A program made the translations under genes and the position numbers. The notes under the pieces are model-generated. The model was not told the origin of the DNA. It worked only from the letters and a program-made list of their open reading frames with translations, and made no database searches. Shown here piece after piece: positions 55,455-64,000 of a DNA stretch of 64,000 nucleotides. This DNA is from Streptococcus canis (GTDB lineage: Bacteria; Bacillota; Bacilli; Lactobacillales; Streptococcaceae): assembly GCF_900636575.1 (NCBI RefSeq), contig NZ_LR134293.1:803001-867000 (forward strand). The letters are read 5' to 3'. Every line of letters begins with the position of its first letter. Within the stretch, counting starts at the first letter, position 1.

Positions 55455-55829
55455 TTAATGACTGTCAGGTTCCTTGTCTTCCTTGTCTTGTTGTTGCAAG
55501 AGATCTTGGGCAAAATTCAGCCATTTATTGTAGTTGTTTTCGGATAAGCGTTCTGAAATCATGACCAGGTCGCGCTGGGGCAAATGGTAAGGAACGCCCC
55601 TGCCTTCCAAGGTTAAATCTTCTTCCATTAAATCGGTCAAACTCACATCAAAAATAGCAGCAATATCACTTAGGAGTCCTGATTTGGGAGTGTATTTACC
55701 CTTTTCCCATTCACTAATTGAGGAAGAACTTTTTCGTCCCAAGAGATTAGCAAGTTCTAATTGTTCCATATTCTTTTTTAATCTAAGATATTTTAAATTA
55801 CTTGCAAAAAAAGTTTTCTTTGCGGACAT
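55455..55829 (-). CDS. XRE-family transcriptional regulator
   Basis: 124 residues from the ATG at 55829 (AAAGGAGAAC upstream); the frame extends to 55895 but lacks a ribosome site there. N-terminal HTH_3 (about 8-62: NLKYLRLKKNMEQLELANLL, SSISEWEKGKYTPKSGLLSD). The remaining 60 residues, ending LLQQQDKEDKEPDSH, match no domain I know. Divergent from a second XRE gene 169 bases away; each may regulate the other. Targets unknown. Confidence 0.82.
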   Translation of the reverse strand: MSAKKTFFASNLKYLRLKKNMEQLELANLLGRKSSSSISEWEKGKYTPKSGLLSDIAAIFDVSLTDLMEEDLTLEGRGVPYHLPQRDLVMISERLSENNYNKWLNFAQDLLQQQDKEDKEPDSH

Positions 55830-55922
55830 ACTGTTCTCCTTTTCCTTATATAAAATATGATACCATAAAAGAGGGTAAAGCAAAAGATTTATCAAAAGAA
55901 GCCGTAAAATCCTCTTAAAAAC

Positions 55923-55951
55923 TTGACTTCATAAAAACCGAAGTTTATAAT
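55923..55951 (+). promoter_or_regulatory. Promoter of the plus-strand XRE gene
   Basis: TTGACT (55923-55928), 17-bp spacer, TATAAT (55946-55951). ACTTC and GAAGT form a small dyad over the spacer. Confidence 0.75.
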
Positions 55952-55998
55952 AAACGTATCATAAGTAACTAATCTTATTTTAGTGTGGAGGGAAAACC

Positions 55999-56220
55999 GT
56001 GACAAAATCAACCTTAAAAGAATTAAGAGTGGCCCAAAGAATGACCCAACAAGAATTATCAACGCTAACAGGTATTTCTGTTCGAACCATCGCTAGATAT
56101 GAAAAAGATATTCAAAAATTAAGACGGGCTAAATATGAAAAGTTAAAAGGTATCGCAGAAGCATTGACGATTTCTGTTGATGATATTTTTTTAGGGATTG
56201 ATTCGGATTTTATGAATTAA
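55999..56220 (+). CDS. Small Cro/C1-type HTH regulator
   Basis: 73 residues, consisting only of an HTH_3 domain (STLKELRVAQRMTQQELSTL, TGISVRTIARYEKDIQ, LTISVDDIFLG). Resembles phage or conjugative-element repressor-like proteins, but no such element is adjacent. GTGGAGGG precedes the GTG or ATG start; 55999 is used here. It has a near-consensus promoter and its own terminator. Divergent from the other XRE gene. Confidence 0.82.
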   Translation: MTKSTLKELRVAQRMTQQELSTLTGISVRTIARYEKDIQKLRRAKYEKLKGIAEALTISVDDIFLGIDSDFMN

Positions 56221-56229
56221 GGGAGAGAG

Positions 56230-56256
56230 AAAAAAGTTACCATTGGTAACTTTTTT
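56230..56256 (+). terminator. Terminator of the small XRE gene
   Basis: AAAAAAGTTACC (56230-56241) and GGTAACTTTTTT (56245-56256), perfect 12-bp stem. Confidence 0.95.
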
Positions 56257-56398
56257 AACTGAGCTATCTCCAGTTGTTATTAGGTGAGCATAAACAAAAA
56301 ATTAGGCTAACTTACTTATTTTTGTTTTTCCTTCCTTTTTCATGTTATAATCAAAGCATAGTCCATTGACTAAACTATTTTAAAAAAGGAGTTATAAT

Positions 56399-56791
56399 AT
56401 GTTTACAGAAGAAATGAAAGAGATGATTGCCAGCCAATTGGCAGTGGTTGCAACAGTAGATAATGAGGGCAATCCTAATATTGGTCCCAAGCGCTCCATG
56501 CGTCTGTTGGATGATCAGACCCTTATTTTTAATGAAAATACAGGTGGTCAGACCCAAGCTAATATCGAAGCTAACGGCAAGATCGAAGTGGCTTATGTGA
56601 ACCGTGATTGTTTGAGGGGCTACCGTTTTTGTGGTCATGCAGAAATGGTTGACAATGGGCCTCTTTTTGAAGAAGCAAAAACCTGGGCCGAAGGTAAAAT
56701 GGGAGTGCCAAAGGCAGCTGGTGTGATTCACATTGATGCTATTTACAGCCTTCATTCAGGAAAAGAAGCTGGTAAAAAAGTCAGCCAGTAA
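56399..56791 (+). CDS. Pyridoxamine 5'-phosphate oxidase-fold protein
   Basis: 130 residues, split-barrel flavin-binding fold: IASQLAVVATVDNEGNPNIG (about 10-29) and PKRSMRLLDDQTLIFNENTG are typical of the FMN-binding PPOX group. At this size it is not PdxH; members reduce small molecules or bind FMN or F420-like cofactors, so substrate is unknown. Extended -10 TGTTATAAT (56343-56351) and AAAGGAG upstream. Convergent with pepX; a strong shared terminator separates them. Confidence 0.85.
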   Translation: MFTEEMKEMIASQLAVVATVDNEGNPNIGPKRSMRLLDDQTLIFNENTGGQTQANIEANGKIEVAYVNRDCLRGYRFCGHAEMVDNGPLFEEAKTWAEGKMGVPKAAGVIHIDAIYSLHSGKEAGKKVSQ

Positions 56792-56829
56792 GCTCAGTGA
56801 CGTCAAAGTGATTTGATAAAGAAGATGTT

Positions 56830-56864
56830 AAAAAAGCTAGCAAAGTACCTTTGCTAGCTTTTTT
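56830..56864. terminator. Bidirectional terminator
   Basis: Perfect 16-bp stem AAAAAAGCTAGCAAAG (56830-56845) and CTTTGCTAGCTTTTTT (56849-56864). Confidence 0.96.
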
Positions 56865-56870
56865 GACGAT

Positions 56871-59153
56871 CTAATTTGCTTCAACTGGGACAATTAGTTG
56901 TGATTGGCTAAGGTCTATGGTCAGCGCGTAATTGCTGTTATCACGAATGGTGTGTTCAAAATCAGTAGTGTACAGGAGGATTCTCAGAGTATCACCTTTT
57001 TCCAAATGGTAGATGCTTGGGTGTAGATGGAAATTGACTGTCATCCAATCATCATTAGGAATAATTTCAACAGTCAGCAAGTCGTTGCGGTTTTGCAAGT
57101 TCATCACACCTTTGGTAATGACACGGTAAGGACTGTCTTTAAAAGGCAATTCTTTGAGAGCTTCCCGAGAGAAGTTTTGACCGTTATCAATACTAGTAAG
57201 CTCTAAATTTTCTGGTAGATCTGTAAACCGTTTTTTCTTACCATAGTCTAAGATTTGGGCTGAGAGAATACCCTTATTTTCACTTGATTTCAGTTTGAGT
57301 TGCAAGATGATTTCGCCGTTGATTGGCAAGTCTTCTTCTAAAATGATGTCAACATGGGCTTGGTTGGTCTTGGCGTCAAACAATGCTTTTTTGAAGGTTT
57401 GAAACGATTTCCCAAAACGGGTAAAGTCTTCTTCACAATAGTGATTGTCAATGAGAACAAGGTCTTTGCCAAGTGGGAATTGTTGCTGATGTGAGCTACC
57501 AAATTGCTCTAGCACTTGCCAACTTTGTTCCTTTTGGTTATCTTGCCAAATGATTTTTTCCAATTGGAAGCCGTTATCAATTCCCAACATTTTTTGACAG
57601 AGGAGGGCATTCATGCTTTCACGGAAATCAATAGACTGCCAATTGTGCATATAAACGTGTTGCCCTTGGTGTAGGAACAGGTGTTTGCCAACGGTTTCAG
57701 GCAGGTGGTTGAAAATATTATATACTTGCCTTGGTTTGACATTCCAATCTTGGAGTCCGTGGGTGTAAACCACCTCACAATTGATATGCTTTGCCTCTTG
57801 CACGTAATTGCGGTCATGCCAAAACTGGTTATAGTCTCCAGATTCACGTTTAAGGGCTCGTGTTTGGTTTCGTAATAAAATTTCATAATAGCTATTGTGA
57901 TAGAGGTAGTCACCAGCTCGTAAGTTACGGGAGTAGGTTAGTTCAGTCAGAACGTCCAAGTCTTCGCCAGGGTAACCACCGGGGCTGCAGACCAAACCAT
58001 TTTCACGGTAATAGTCATACCAAGAAGAGATGGCTGCTTCAGCAATAATAACAGCTAAACCATCAACACCTGTGGTTGCAAGCCCCGTTGACATGGTACC
58101 GAGATAAGATTTTCCAGTAGTAGCAACGAGTCCATTTGACCAATCGGCCTTGACTTGGGCCTCACGCTTGTGGCTGGTAAAGCCATTTGCTCTGCTATTC
58201 AACCAGTCAATCACAGCTTTAAAGCTAGCAATTTGATTGTAGTCACCGCTGGTCATAAAACCTGCAGATCCAGCGGTTCCAATACCAGAAACATAGATAT
58301 TGGCAAACCCACGGGCTAGGAAGTAGTCATTGAGGGTATAAGAACTAATGTAACTGAAGCTTTCTTGACTTTCTGTAACGGGCACTTCAGCTGGTTTTGT
58401 TTTAAAGGGCATGAAGTCAACGCGTGAAATAGAAATGGTGTGGGGTTCCTTGACAGTTAAGTCGGCTTCCATCTTGTAAAGTCGCTTGTCATTAGCAACT
58501 TCGTTAACCCCTTCATGGTAAGGGCTGGCAGTCATCACTGTTGGTAACGTTTGGCTGGTTTTGGGACGAATAATATTGACTTTGATTAAGTCCAGTTTGC
58601 CATCTTCATCAGTATCAACAGGGGTTTCGACATAGACGACTTCCCGAATCAAGTCATTTGTATCAAACGTAGCCAGAGATTTACCGTTAAAATAGTGGTA
58701 GTGATTATCCATTGGTAAAAGCCCTTGGCTGACCAAATGGTCAATTAGGGTCATACCAGATTTCATACGGGTGGCTAGCAAGTGGTGCAAAGGATTGATG
58801 ATATTTTTGCTATCGAAGTTAATCGGAAAAGCAATCCTTTTGACAAAGTCCTTGGCTGATGTGAAATCCACGTTTGGGATAAAACCAAGAAGTTGCAAGA
58901 CAATCAATTCAAAAACATCTCTGGTTAGAGGAGCCTTGGACTCCAAAAAAGAAAGAAGGTCCACAGAGTCACTGGCAATTAACTGACTGATAGGGTAATC
59001 CGTGTTTTTAAAATGAAAAAATAGCCTACGCAGAAAAACTTCCATATTGTCTTTCGGACTTTTTTCTATGCTCAATTCAAATCCTAAAGAATGGAGCTCT
59101 TCCAAAGCTTTTTCTGTGGAAGTAGGGATGTAAGAAAACTGATTGTATTTCAT
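56871..59153 (-). CDS. pepX: Xaa-Pro dipeptidyl-peptidase
   Basis: 760 residues, full length S15 family. Cleaves Xaa-Pro dipeptides from peptide N-termini, part of proline-peptide use with the Opp system. N-terminal helical dimerisation domain (1-140), alpha/beta-hydrolase core with nucleophile in [13 protein letters not shown] (Ser about 348), [14 protein letters not shown] (Asp about 468) and [11 protein letters not shown] (His about 498), and a C-terminal beta domain. No signal peptide. Divergent from gla, as in other pyogenic streptococci and lactococci. Confidence 0.96.
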   Translation of the reverse strand: MKYNQFSYIPTSTEKALEELHSLGFELSIEKSPKDNMEVFLRRLFFHFKNTDYPISQLIASDSVDLLSFLESKAPLTRDVFELIVLQLLGFIPNVDFTSAKDFVKRIAFPINFDSKNIINPLHHLLATRMKSGMTLIDHLVSQGLLPMDNHYHYFNGKSLATFDTNDLIREVVYVETPVDTDEDGKLDLIKVNIIRPKTSQTLPTVMTASPYHEGVNEVANDKRLYKMEADLTVKEPHTISISRVDFMPFKTKPAEVPVTESQESFSYISSYTLNDYFLARGFANIYVSGIGTAGSAGFMTSGDYNQIASFKAVIDWLNSRANGFTSHKREAQVKADWSNGLVATTGKSYLGTMSTGLATTGVDGLAVIIAEAAISSWYDYYRENGLVCSPGGYPGEDLDVLTELTYSRNLRAGDYLYHNSYYEILLRNQTRALKRESGDYNQFWHDRNYVQEAKHINCEVVYTHGLQDWNVKPRQVYNIFNHLPETVGKHLFLHQGQHVYMHNWQSIDFRESMNALLCQKMLGIDNGFQLEKIIWQDNQKEQSWQVLEQFGSSHQQQFPLGKDLVLIDNHYCEEDFTRFGKSFQTFKKALFDAKTNQAHVDIILEEDLPINGEIILQLKLKSSENKGILSAQILDYGKKKRFTDLPENLELTSIDNGQNFSREALKELPFKDSPYRVITKGVMNLQNRNDLLTVEIIPNDDWMTVNFHLHPSIYHLEKGDTLRILLYTTDFEHTIRDNSNYALTIDLSQSQLIVPVEAN

Positions 59154-59177
59154 GTTTGTGTCAAATCCTTTCTTGAA

Positions 59178-59225
59178 AGTAAACGTTTTAATTAGGCGAA
59201 CTAGCTTTACATTATCTATTATACT
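59178..59225. promoter_or_regulatory. pepX-gla intergenic cre-like site and gla -10
   Basis: AGTAAACGTTTTAA (59178-59191) matches the cre consensus at 12 of 14. TATACT (59220-59225) is a likely gla -10. Catabolite control of a glycerol channel would be expected. Confidence 0.45.
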
Positions 59226-59279
59226 TGATAGAATGGTACTTGTCTAAACAATATCATAAAATGGAGGAACTAAAGACAC

Positions 59280-60128
59280 ATGGATGTTACATGGACTGTG
59301 AAGTATATCACAGAATTTCTTGCGACTGCCTTGCTTATTATCTTGGGGAATGGTGCCGTTGCAAACGTTGACTTAAAAGGAACAAAGGGTAATAACTCAG
59401 GTTGGGTTATCATTGCCTTGGGTTATGGTTTTGCGGTGATGATGCCTGCTTTAATGTTTGGTAATGTTTCAGGAAACCACATCAATCCTGCCTTTACTTT
59501 GGGTCTTGCTGTTTCAGGCTTATTCCCATGGGCACATGTTGCACAATACATTGTAGCACAACTGCTTGGAGCAATCTTTGGTCAACTTGTTGTTGTTGGT
59601 GTTTACGGCCCTTACTTTAGAAAAACAGAAAATCCAAATCCAGTCTTGGGTTCCTTCTCAACCATTTCTGCGCTTGATGACGGTACAAAAGCAAGTCAAA
59701 AAGCATCGCTCATCAATGGTTTTGCCAATGAATTTGCAGGGTCATTTGTTCTTTTCTTTGGTGCCCTTGCTCTCACAAAGAACTTCTTTGGTGCAGAATT
59801 AGTAGGTAAATTGATTGAAGCTGGTTATGATAAGGCTGTTGCAACTCAACAAGTTGCCCCATACATTACAGGTAGCCTTGCTGTAGCTCACATTGCTGTT
59901 GGTTTCTTGGTAATGACATTGGTTGCTTCACTAGGAGGTCCTACTGGACCAGCTCTTAACCCAGCCCGTGACCTTGGTCCTCGCTTGGTTCACCATTTCT
60001 TACCAAAATCAGTCCTTGGGCAAGCCAAAGGCGATTCAAAATGGTGGTACTCATGGGTTCCTGTTATCGCACCGATTGTTGCTGCAATTGTTGCTATTGC
60101 TCTATTCAAATTCCTTTATATCAAATAA
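59280..60128 (+). CDS. gla: Glycerol facilitator-aquaporin
   Basis: 282 residues, six helices with two half-helix pores: NHINPAFTLG (about 63-72) and LNPARDLGPR (about 227-236). The aspartate after NPAR marks the glycerol-conducting GlpF class. A longer third loop between helices 3 and 4 (PYFRKTENPNPVLGSFSTIS) is typical of the lactococcal GlaLlac type, which passes both water and glycerol. GGAGG precedes the ATG. Divergent from pepX. Confidence 0.95.
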   Translation: MDVTWTVKYITEFLATALLIILGNGAVANVDLKGTKGNNSGWVIIALGYGFAVMMPALMFGNVSGNHINPAFTLGLAVSGLFPWAHVAQYIVAQLLGAIFGQLVVVGVYGPYFRKTENPNPVLGSFSTISALDDGTKASQKASLINGFANEFAGSFVLFFGALALTKNFFGAELVGKLIEAGYDKAVATQQVAPYITGSLAVAHIAVGFLVMTLVASLGGPTGPALNPARDLGPRLVHHFLPKSVLGQAKGDSKWWYSWVPVIAPIVAAIVAIALFKFLYIK

Positions 60129-60132
60129 TAAG

Positions 60133-60202
60133 AAAAAGAGATGTAAGTCTCTTTCAGATTGAAGAGAAAGTTCATTTAGGACAATTTTTCTTCAATCTTT
60201 TT
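60133..60202 (+). terminator. Tandem terminators after gla
   Basis: AAAAGAGA with TCTCTTT (about 60134-60154), then AGATTGAAGAGAAA (60156-60169) with TTTTTCTTCAATCT (60185-60198) and a T run. Confidence 0.85.
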
Positions 60203-60372
60203 TGCTCTTCTAAAAAAGAAAAACTCCTGAAATACGATAAAATAGGCATTTCAAGAGTTGGTTGAAGTCGTGATCATTAAATCATTTTCATCGACACCTT
60301 CTTAAAAATAAAGTTTGTCTACGTTCTGAAAAGAGGTGTGCCCCTTTTTTGTAAGCGATTAATGGCAAAACA

Positions 60373-60404
60373 AAAGGCTCTTAGAAATGGTTTTTAAGAG
60401 CCTT
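60373..60404 (-). terminator. TauE gene terminator
   Basis: AAGGCTCTTA (60374-60383) pairs with TAAGAGCCTT (60395-60404); on the minus strand it is followed by TTTTG. Confidence 0.85.
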
Positions 60405-60421
60405 CACGACAATAAGACTTG

Positions 60422-61321
60422 TTAATGGTGTTGCTTCTTAGCAATAGAGGGATTAAGTGACGACTTGATTAACATGCCGCCTGTAAAGATGACAATAAGA
60501 ACTACTAAAAGTTTTAAGCTATTAATATCCAAATTGGTTAGGAAGAAAACAGCTAGTAAGACACCGATAATCCCACCAAGAACAATACCGGCAAACCCCT
60601 CCCAGCTGACTCGATTAGCTTTGATAAATTGATTGCTAGAAGCTGTCATAATCATAGCGGCATCGAGCATCATAACAGGCATTGCCACTGTTGGGCTAAG
60701 CCCCATCAGCGAGAAGAAAATGAGTTCAGGGGCATAATTTCCAAGACCCATGGTCATCAAGACACCAACTGTAAAGTTAAAGGCGATTCCGACAAAAAGC
60801 CAAATGCCATGAAGTCCGTGAATAGCATCAGAGAGGTTGTCTCCTGGGTGAAAGACCATTCGGAAAATCATAATGATAGCTGCCACAATCAAGAGGCAGC
60901 CAAGAATACGTTGTACAGTTGGGGTATGCCAGTTTTTGGTAATTTTAGTGCCAAAATAGGCTCCAATAAAGGCTGCCGCAGCCATGGTTACTAAGGTCAG
61001 CACTTCAACTTTCACCACAAAAATAGAGCAGAGTGACTGAATAAGGACTGGTAGGACATGACCAACAGTCATGGTTCCGGGTAACTTTCTGTCATCAGTG
61101 ACTAACTTGGTCAATTTAAAACAAGTTGTCGTTGTGGCAAATGACCCGATACCAAGAGTATCAAGAGCATCGGTCACCAAACCAATCCAAAAACCTGTCC
61201 AAAAACGTTTGAAAGGATTAATTTTTTGAGTTTTGAGGTGCCAAACCAAGGTTAGGAAAATAAAAAGCATTGCCAAGACCAGCAAAGCTTGTATCAGTCT
61301 GAGGATAATCATTTCATTCAT
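60422..61321 (-). CDS. TauE/SafE-family sulfite/anion permease
   Basis: 299 residues from the ATG at 61321 (MNEMIILRLIQALLVLAMLF); the frame is open to 61357 but lacks a better ribosome site, and none of the candidate starts has a strong one. About eight helices with the TauE signature in WTGFWIGLVTDALDTLGIGS and the second half GNYAPELIFFSLMGLSPTVA. A histidine tail (KKQHH) ends it. The family exports sulfite, sulfoacetate or related organosulfur anions; substrate here unknown. Confidence 0.85.
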   Translation of the reverse strand: MNEMIILRLIQALLVLAMLFIFLTLVWHLKTQKINPFKRFWTGFWIGLVTDALDTLGIGSFATTTTCFKLTKLVTDDRKLPGTMTVGHVLPVLIQSLCSIFVVKVEVLTLVTMAAAAFIGAYFGTKITKNWHTPTVQRILGCLLIVAAIIMIFRMVFHPGDNLSDAIHGLHGIWLFVGIAFNFTVGVLMTMGLGNYAPELIFFSLMGLSPTVAMPVMMLDAAMIMTASSNQFIKANRVSWEGFAGIVLGGIIGVLLAVFFLTNLDINSLKLLVVLIVIFTGGMLIKSSLNPSIAKKQHH

Positions 61322-61521
61322 AGAGACTAGTTTACAAAAAAAATGCCCTGTCGTCAATCAAGTTCTTTTCGTCTAAAGGTGAGGTCAATGTCAAATATAG
61401 GGTCAAGTATTTGGAGGCTTCGTGATCAGCTGTTGACGTATTAGTATTGATAGGTTAGGCTCTCATTGGGAGGTCAATGGTTAGTTATCCCTGACACTTT
61501 AGGTAAGGAGCACATAATTTC

Positions 61522-61550
61522 TTGTCAAAAAGCAGAATTTTGTCTATAAT
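61522..61550 (+). promoter_or_regulatory. Promoter of the VOC/serine hydrolase pair
   Basis: TTGTCA (61522-61527), 17-bp spacer, TATAAT (61545-61550). Confidence 0.8.
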
Positions 61551-61569
61551 AGCAGAGGATTAGGAGGAA

Positions 61570-62325
61570 ATGATGGCTTTATTTGAAAATATTGTCTTTA
61601 AGACCCCAGTATTACGTGTCAATAATCGTGATCTCAATATCGCTTTCTATCAAAAAAATCTAGGGCTCCGTTTGGTGTCAGAGGAAAATGCGATTGCAAT
61701 TTTTTCATCTTGGGGACCAGGACAAGAACAATTTGTAATTGAAGAATCTCCTTCAGTTAGAACACGTGCCGTGGAAGGTCCTAAAAAGGTCAATACGATT
61801 GTGATGAAAACGAATCAACCTAAGGAGATTGAGCAGTTATTGGCCCATGGTGCACATTATGATACCCTTTTTAAAGGGCAAAATGGGTATGCCTTTGAAA
61901 CTGTCTCACCAGAAGGAGATCGCTTTTTATTGCATGCTGAAGATGACATCAAAAGTCTTGAAGGGGCTGAGTTACCATCGTTTGAAAAAGATATGGCCTT
62001 TAAGGGATTGAGTCAATTTAGCTTTGACATTATCGTGTTAAACGTTCCAAGTGAAGAACAGTCCAAACGGTTTTACCATGGCTTATTTGGTGAGCACTTA
62101 CCAGTAGCTATGGATTTTATTCAGGAAGAGGGTCCTGACTTAACCATAGATCCTCATATTGTCTGGGATCTGGAAATTTTAGAATTCCAAGTACCAGCGG
62201 ATTATGACATGCCAGCTTTAAAAATGCATTTGGAAGAGGCAGGTCATGCGGTTTATGCAGATAAAAAGCATAAGGTTTTAGTGATTTCTGACCCAAGTCA
62301 GATAGAAATTTGGTTTACGAAATGA
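61570..62325 (+). CDS. VOC-family protein (glyoxalase/dioxygenase fold)
   Basis: 251 residues with two VOC modules (about 8-120 and 135-250). The first shows TPVLRVNNRDLNIAFYQKNL and LRLVSEENAIAIFSSWGPGQ; the second SFDIIVLNVPSEEQSKRFYH. Resembles the glyoxalase/bleomycin-resistance/catechol dioxygenase group; metal ligands cannot be placed confidently, so enzymatic activity is uncertain. AGGAGG precedes the two adjacent ATGs. Its stop overlaps the start of the serine hydrolase (ATGA), so the two are coupled. Confidence 0.85.
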   Translation: MMALFENIVFKTPVLRVNNRDLNIAFYQKNLGLRLVSEENAIAIFSSWGPGQEQFVIEESPSVRTRAVEGPKKVNTIVMKTNQPKEIEQLLAHGAHYDTLFKGQNGYAFETVSPEGDRFLLHAEDDIKSLEGAELPSFEKDMAFKGLSQFSFDIIVLNVPSEEQSKRFYHGLFGEHLPVAMDFIQEEGPDLTIDPHIVWDLEILEFQVPADYDMPALKMHLEEAGHAVYADKKHKVLVISDPSQIEIWFTK

Positions 62326-63257
62326 CCCTTGGCCTCCTGAAACAAATTGAAGACCATATCCAAAAAGGATTGTACAGAGGGGCTAGTCTAGCCCTTTTTC
62401 AGTCTGGTCAATGGCAAGACTATTACTTTGGGACAACAGATGGTCATCAGGCTGTCAAAGAAGGCTTGGTTTATGATTTGGCCAGTGTGTCAAAAGTTGT
62501 TGGGGTTGCCACGGTCTGTCTGTTTTTGGTGAATAGCGGAGCCCTAGAGCTGGATCTTCCGTTAAAAACTTACTACCCTGATATGGTTCATGAAGGAGTG
62601 ACGATTCGTCAATTATTGACCCATACCAGTGGCTTGGATCCTTATATCCCTAATCGTGACCAACTCAATGCGCAGGAACTAAAAGCGTCATTAAATCACT
62701 TGGCTCTCAAGGACGATAGGACCTTTCATTACACCGATGTTAATTTTCTGCTGCTCGGTTTCATGTTAGAGGAATATTGTGGCAAGTCCCTGGATCAGCT
62801 TTTTCAAGAACAGGTCTTTGAGCCCTTTGGCATGACAGAAACTTCCTTTGGGCCACGACCAGAAGCAGTGCCTACCTTCAAAGGAATAAGAGATGGACGG
62901 GTTCATGATCCCAAGGCTAAGGTCTTGGGAAGGCATGCAGGCTCAGCAGGCTTGTTTTCAACGGTGACAGATTTGAAGCGGTTTATTAACCATCACTTAG
63001 AGGATGCCTTTTCAGATGGCTTATGGGCTAATTATAGTCAAGAACCAACTCCACGTTCGCTAGGATGGAGCCTAGATGGGGATTGGATTAGCCATACAGG
63101 TTATACAGGTCCCTTTATCATGCTCAATAAGCAAGAGCAAACAGCAGCTATTTTTTTGACAAATCGGACCTATGACAAGGACAACCGTCCTCTCTGGATT
63201 AAGGAACGTCGCTTCATTCGAGACGCTATCATTGACGACTTGAAAAAAGATAAGTGA
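62322..63257 (+). CDS. Beta-lactamase-fold serine hydrolase
   Basis: 311 residues from the ATG at 62322, which overlaps the VOC stop; an in-frame TTG at 62310 is less likely. Class C beta-lactamase/DD-peptidase fold: SxxK in DLASVSKVVGV (Ser about 50), second motif YTD in FHYTDVNFLLLG in place of the usual YSN or YAN, and a late SHTGYTGPFIM (HxG in place of KTG). No signal peptide, so it is a cytoplasmic esterase-like member and not a resistance enzyme. A terminator follows at 63305. Confidence 0.88.
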   Translation: MTLGLLKQIEDHIQKGLYRGASLALFQSGQWQDYYFGTTDGHQAVKEGLVYDLASVSKVVGVATVCLFLVNSGALELDLPLKTYYPDMVHEGVTIRQLLTHTSGLDPYIPNRDQLNAQELKASLNHLALKDDRTFHYTDVNFLLLGFMLEEYCGKSLDQLFQEQVFEPFGMTETSFGPRPEAVPTFKGIRDGRVHDPKAKVLGRHAGSAGLFSTVTDLKRFINHHLEDAFSDGLWANYSQEPTPRSLGWSLDGDWISHTGYTGPFIMLNKQEQTAAIFLTNRTYDKDNRPLWIKERRFIRDAIIDDLKKDK

Positions 63258-63304
63258 TGTAATGTATGCCTTAGGTTACTTATCAGTTTATGAAGGAACA
63301 CTAT

Positions 63305-63346
63305 AAAAACGAAGCTCACACGGTAGTAAGTGTAGGCTTCGTTTTT
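63305..63346. terminator. Terminator after serine hydrolase
   Basis: AAAAACGAAGC (63305-63315) pairs with GCTTCGTTTTT (63336-63346), usable in both directions. Confidence 0.9.
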
Positions 63347-63372
63347 CGTTTAGCGTTTCAGAAATCGGATGC

Positions 63373-63880
63373 TTAGGGTGTTTTTCTTCTGTCAAGGACA
63401 GATTCTCTTTTCATAAATTGGAGAAGAAGGGCTTGTTTGGTTTCAATAGGTTTACCAGACATTAAGGATAGTTGAACTTTCTGTGTTGTTTCCTGATGGA
63501 CGGTGGTCAGTTTAGGCCTCGTATAAGACATGAACGGTAAATTATCAAAGCAATTCGTGAAAAATCAGAAGGAACTTGTTGACCAGAGGTTTCGATACCT
63601 TTTGAACACCAACAAACATTTCATCAGCAGTAGAAAAAATAGCAGTAATCTGTTTGGGGTTATACTGTGCAATAGCTTTTCCTAAAAGTACTCCTCCCTC
63701 AAACGAAATCTCTTTGCTCAAGAGATGAATGTTTAAATCATACTCTTGAACAGCTTTTTGATAACCTAAAAGCCGTTGATAAAGGATACCATTCCGACGA
63801 AAGGCTGCCCCTTCTGATGCCAGTCAAAGGCTCTGCAATCATTTCTGATCACCTTTATCAAAGACAATAATGTCTCAATC
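63373..63880 (-). pseudogene. Headless LacI/GalR-family regulator remnant
   Basis: Reverse-strand pieces of a periplasmic-binding-like sensor domain: DIIVFDKGD, FRRNGILYQRLLGYQKAVQE, ISFEGGVLLGKAIAQYNPKQ and ITAIFSTADEMFVGVQK. A frameshift follows, then VPSDFSRIALDNLPFMSYTR, PKLTTVHQETTQKVQ and ALLLQFMKRESVLDRRKTP ending at 63373. Stops interrupt the first part. The N-terminal HTH is missing, so it cannot act as a repressor. It lies downstream of an unidentified gene at the window edge, which it may once have controlled. Confidence 0.78.
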
Positions 63881-63888
63881 CCTTCCGT

Positions 63889-63933
63889 TAAAAGCCCTAC
63901 TATTGTGCTTTAAGTCAATAATAGGGCTTTTTG
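63889..63933. terminator. Terminator before window end
   Basis: AAAAGCCCTACTATTG (about 63890-63905) pairs with CAATAATAGGGCTTTT (63916-63931), one mismatch; ends the minus-strand gene at 63954. Confidence 0.88.
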
Positions 63934-63953
63934 ATCTTCTCTCTCAAGTTTTA

Positions 63954-64000
63954 CTAGGCTAGTTTTTGGGTCATGGTAATATGCTCAATCCCTGCTTCGT
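63954..64000 (-). CDS. C-terminal end of an unidentified gene
   Basis: The last 14 complete codons of a minus-strand frame read EAGIEHITMTQKLA and stop at 63954-63956, directly before a terminator. Too short to identify. Confidence 0.5.
   Translation of the reverse strand, partial: EAGIEHITMTQKLA

Noticed and set aside
62322..63257. Antibiotic-resistance beta-lactamase
   Set aside because: No signal peptide and altered second and third motifs; better described as an esterase-like serine hydrolase.

Overview
The window is a low-GC Firmicute chromosome segment from a Streptococcus of the pyogenic group (S. pyogenes, S. dysgalactiae, S. canis and relatives). Evidence: khpB-rpmH followed by nanE, the rsgA-rpe-thiN-rmuC-yhaM-purR block, a SpyAD-type surface protein between purR and rpsL-rpsG-fusA, and gap-lppC. 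The SpyAD-like protein is clearly related to, but diverged from, the S. pyogenes protein as I remember it. I therefore favour a sister species such as S. dysgalactiae or S. canis, but cannot settle this from sequence alone.

Layout. 1-6.6 kb: the end of khpB, a decayed LytTR regulator with its intact DUF3021 partner, rpmH, a small amino-sugar module (nanE, a PTS EIICB permease and an RpiR regulator), an isochorismatase-fold enzyme and a deleted MFS pump. 6.7-9.3 kb: tatD, rnmV, a dead small gene and rsmA. 9.3-15.2 kb: a GlnK/GlnL-like two-component system divergent from arcB-arcC-YfcC transporter, with no arginine deiminase. 15.3-17.5 kb: a DUF4811/MFS efflux pair with a MarR-type operator. 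17.8-25.7 kb: rsgA, rpe, thiN, rmuC, yhaM, purR and spyAD. 25.7-33.2 kb: translation and glycolysis genes rpsL, rpsG, fusA, gap, lppC and pgk. 33.2-43.1 kb: decayed spacer, a UPF0421 membrane protein, glnR-glnA, and oppA-oppBCDF interrupted by an IS110 remnant.

43.2-47.6 kb: rpoY-rnjA divergent from tsaB-rimI-tsaD. 47.9-52.1 kb: zinc-free S14 with AdcR-like boxes, a flavoprotein, a DUF536 protein, an exonuclease, a membrane-spanning MerR protein with a zinc ribbon, and a YbaB-type protein. 52.3-54.9 kb: a secreted protein of four near-identical 55-residue repeats followed by an OmpR/EnvZ-type two-component system. 55-56.8 kb: structured spacer, two divergent XRE regulators and a PPOX-fold protein. 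56.9-64 kb: pepX divergent from gla, a TauE/SafE permease, a VOC protein overlapping a serine hydrolase, a headless LacI-family remnant, and the last codons of an unidentified gene.

Overall the window is conserved core genome with scattered accessory decay: at least five pseudogenes or remnants (LytTR, MFS, the rnmV-rsmA intergenic gene, IS110, LacI). Readable regulatory sites include GlnR, CodY, CcpA, AdcR-like and MarR-like boxes. The most promising undescribed items are the 55-residue-repeat secreted protein beside a two-component system, the citrulline-type arcBC-transporter cassette under its own sensor pair, and the membrane-bound MerR/zinc-ribbon protein. I saw no tRNA, rRNA, CRISPR array or intact mobile element.
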